From positions 1-5,512 of the forward strand of contig QGUS01000125.1 of assembly GCA_003242515.1 (NCBI GenBank): DNA of 5,512 nt. Direction: 5' to 3'. Positions 4,716 to 5,512 of this stretch are shown piece by piece. Numbering within the stretch: position 1 is the stretch's first letter; every line of letters starts with the position of its first letter. Source of the stretch: Actinomycetota bacterium. Lineage in GTDB: Bacteria; Actinomycetota; Acidimicrobiia; Spongiisociales; ZC4RG35. Under the pieces are notes generated by a model, which was not told the DNA's origin, searched no databases, and saw only the letters and a program-made list of their open reading frames with translations. Both the position numbers and the translations under genes were made by a program.

Positions 4716-5512
4716 CGCTCTGGGGCGGTCGGTTCACGGAAGGCCCGGACGCCACGCTGTGGGCGTTCACCACCGACGACTCGGATCGCCGGCTGCTCGA
4801 GGTCGACATCCGTGGCTCGATCGCCCACGCCACGATGCTCGGCGACGCCGGGGTCATCCCCGACGACGAGGCACGGCAGATCGTGGCGGGCCCGGAGCGG
4901 ATCCTCGAGGAGGCCCCCTCCGGGGAGTTTGTCTTCTCCCGGGGGGACGAGGACGTCCACTCGGCGGTGGAGCGCCGGCTCGGCGAGCTGATCGGCCCGC
5001 TGGCGGGGAAGCTCCACACCGGACGCTCCCGCAACGACCAGGTCGCCACCGACCTGAGGGTCTACCTGATGGCGACCGGATGGGCGCGCATCGACGGGAT
5101 CAGGTCCCTCGTGGCCCGGCTCGCGGACATGGCGGAGCGTCATGCGGAGGTGGTGATCCCCACCTACACGCACCTCCAGCAGGCCCAGACCACGACCCTC
5201 GGCGACCACCTCTGCGCCTACGCCTGGATGCTGCTCCGTGACGCCTCCCGCTTCACCGACTGTGTGGGGCGGACCGCCGAGTCCCCGCTCGGCGCCAGCG
5301 CCAGCGCCGGCTCGTCGCTCCCGCTCGACCGGGAGGCGACCGCGAGGGCGCTCGGCTTCGACCGGGTGATGCCCAACACGCTGGACGCCGTGGCAGCCCG
5401 TGACTTCGTCGCCGGGGACACCTTCTGGGTACCCCAGAGGATGCTCACCCTCTCCCGCCTGGCCGGGGAGCTGGCAATTTGGACCACCCGGGAGTTGGAA
5501 GGGGAGAACTTG
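4712..5512 (+). CDS. argH: Argininosuccinate lyase (N-terminal 267 codons, cut by the window end)
   Basis: ArgH splits argininosuccinate into arginine and fumarate, the last step of arginine synthesis, and acts as a homotetramer of the fumarase/aspartase superfamily. The start (V/M)TLWGGRFTEGPD is typical. Family blocks follow: GDEDVHSAVERRL (78-90), HTGRSRNDQVATDLR (102-116) and YTHLQQAQ (152-159) with the catalytic His154. After these come SPLGASASAGSSLPLDRE (191-208) and NTLDAVAARDFV (222-233). About 200 residues are missing, including the flexible GSS-x-MPxKxNP loop with the catalytic serine. The GTG overlaps the argG stop as GTGA. From about residue 158 on, several usually conserved positions differ: T instead of P after HLQQAQ, GDH instead of GHH, GASAS instead of GAGAL. 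The last residues ELEGENL replace the usual E-F/Y-G-F-like stretch. These could mark a divergent protein or sequence errors towards the end. Identification is secure. Confidence 0.95.
   Translation, partial: MTLWGGRFTEGPDATLWAFTTDDSDRRLLEVDIRGSIAHATMLGDAGVIPDDEARQIVAGPERILEEAPSGEFVFSRGDEDVHSAVERRLGELIGPLAGKLHTGRSRNDQVATDLRVYLMATGWARIDGIRSLVARLADMAERHAEVVIPTYTHLQQAQTTTLGDHLCAYAWMLLRDASRFTDCVGRTAESPLGASASAGSSLPLDREATARALGFDRVMPNTLDAVAARDFVAGDTFWVPQRMLTLSRLAGELAIWTTRELEGENL

Noticed and set aside
1..5512. A hidden undescribed system, CRISPR array, RNA gene or mobile element
   Set aside because: Every sizeable stretch except the 91-nt spacer is covered by a recognised gene of normal length and motif content. 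No direct-repeat array, tRNA-like fold, transposase or insertion boundary was visible.

Overview
The window is GC-rich DNA, packed with genes that all lie on the + strand. Four of the eight genes start with GTG, adjacent genes overlap by 1 to 4 nt, and one gene appears to be leaderless. These habits fit a high-GC actinobacterium. The class is uncertain; an acidimicrobial or other non-Streptomyces lineage is only a guess.

Bases 1-2901 carry the phenylacetyl-CoA ring 1,2-epoxidase genes in the canonical order paaA (3' end only), paaB, paaC, paaD, paaE. PaaA is the catalytic diiron subunit. PaaC is its structural partner, PaaB links the subunits, PaaE is the FAD/[2Fe-2S] reductase that delivers NADPH electrons, and PaaD is an MIP18/DUF59-type Fe-S assembly factor. 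Together they turn phenylacetyl-CoA into the ring-1,2-epoxide, the oxygen-dependent step of aerobic hybrid phenylacetate degradation. The paaA remnant has an apparent +1 frameshift in a C run at 25-29, close to the window edge.

Bases 2901-3500 encode a TetR-family repressor whose ATG shares one base with the paaE stop codon. It is probably the pathway's local regulator.

Bases 3531-5512 hold argG (argininosuccinate synthase) and the first 267 codons of argH (argininosuccinate lyase), the last two steps of arginine synthesis. A plausible -35/-10 pair overlaps the end of the tetR gene and places the transcription start on or next to the argG GTG. This suggests that argGH is a separate unit with a leaderless first gene.

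The only real gap is 91 nt between paaB and paaC. It holds a pyrimidine-rich, repeat-like tract with two mutually exclusive inverted repeats. The other gene-free stretch is the 30 nt before argG. I see no RNA genes, CRISPR arrays, mobile elements or convincing intrinsic terminators. I found no previously undescribed system: this is a well-known catabolic operon next to a well-known biosynthetic one. The points worth a second look are regulatory details and possible sequence-quality problems at both ends.
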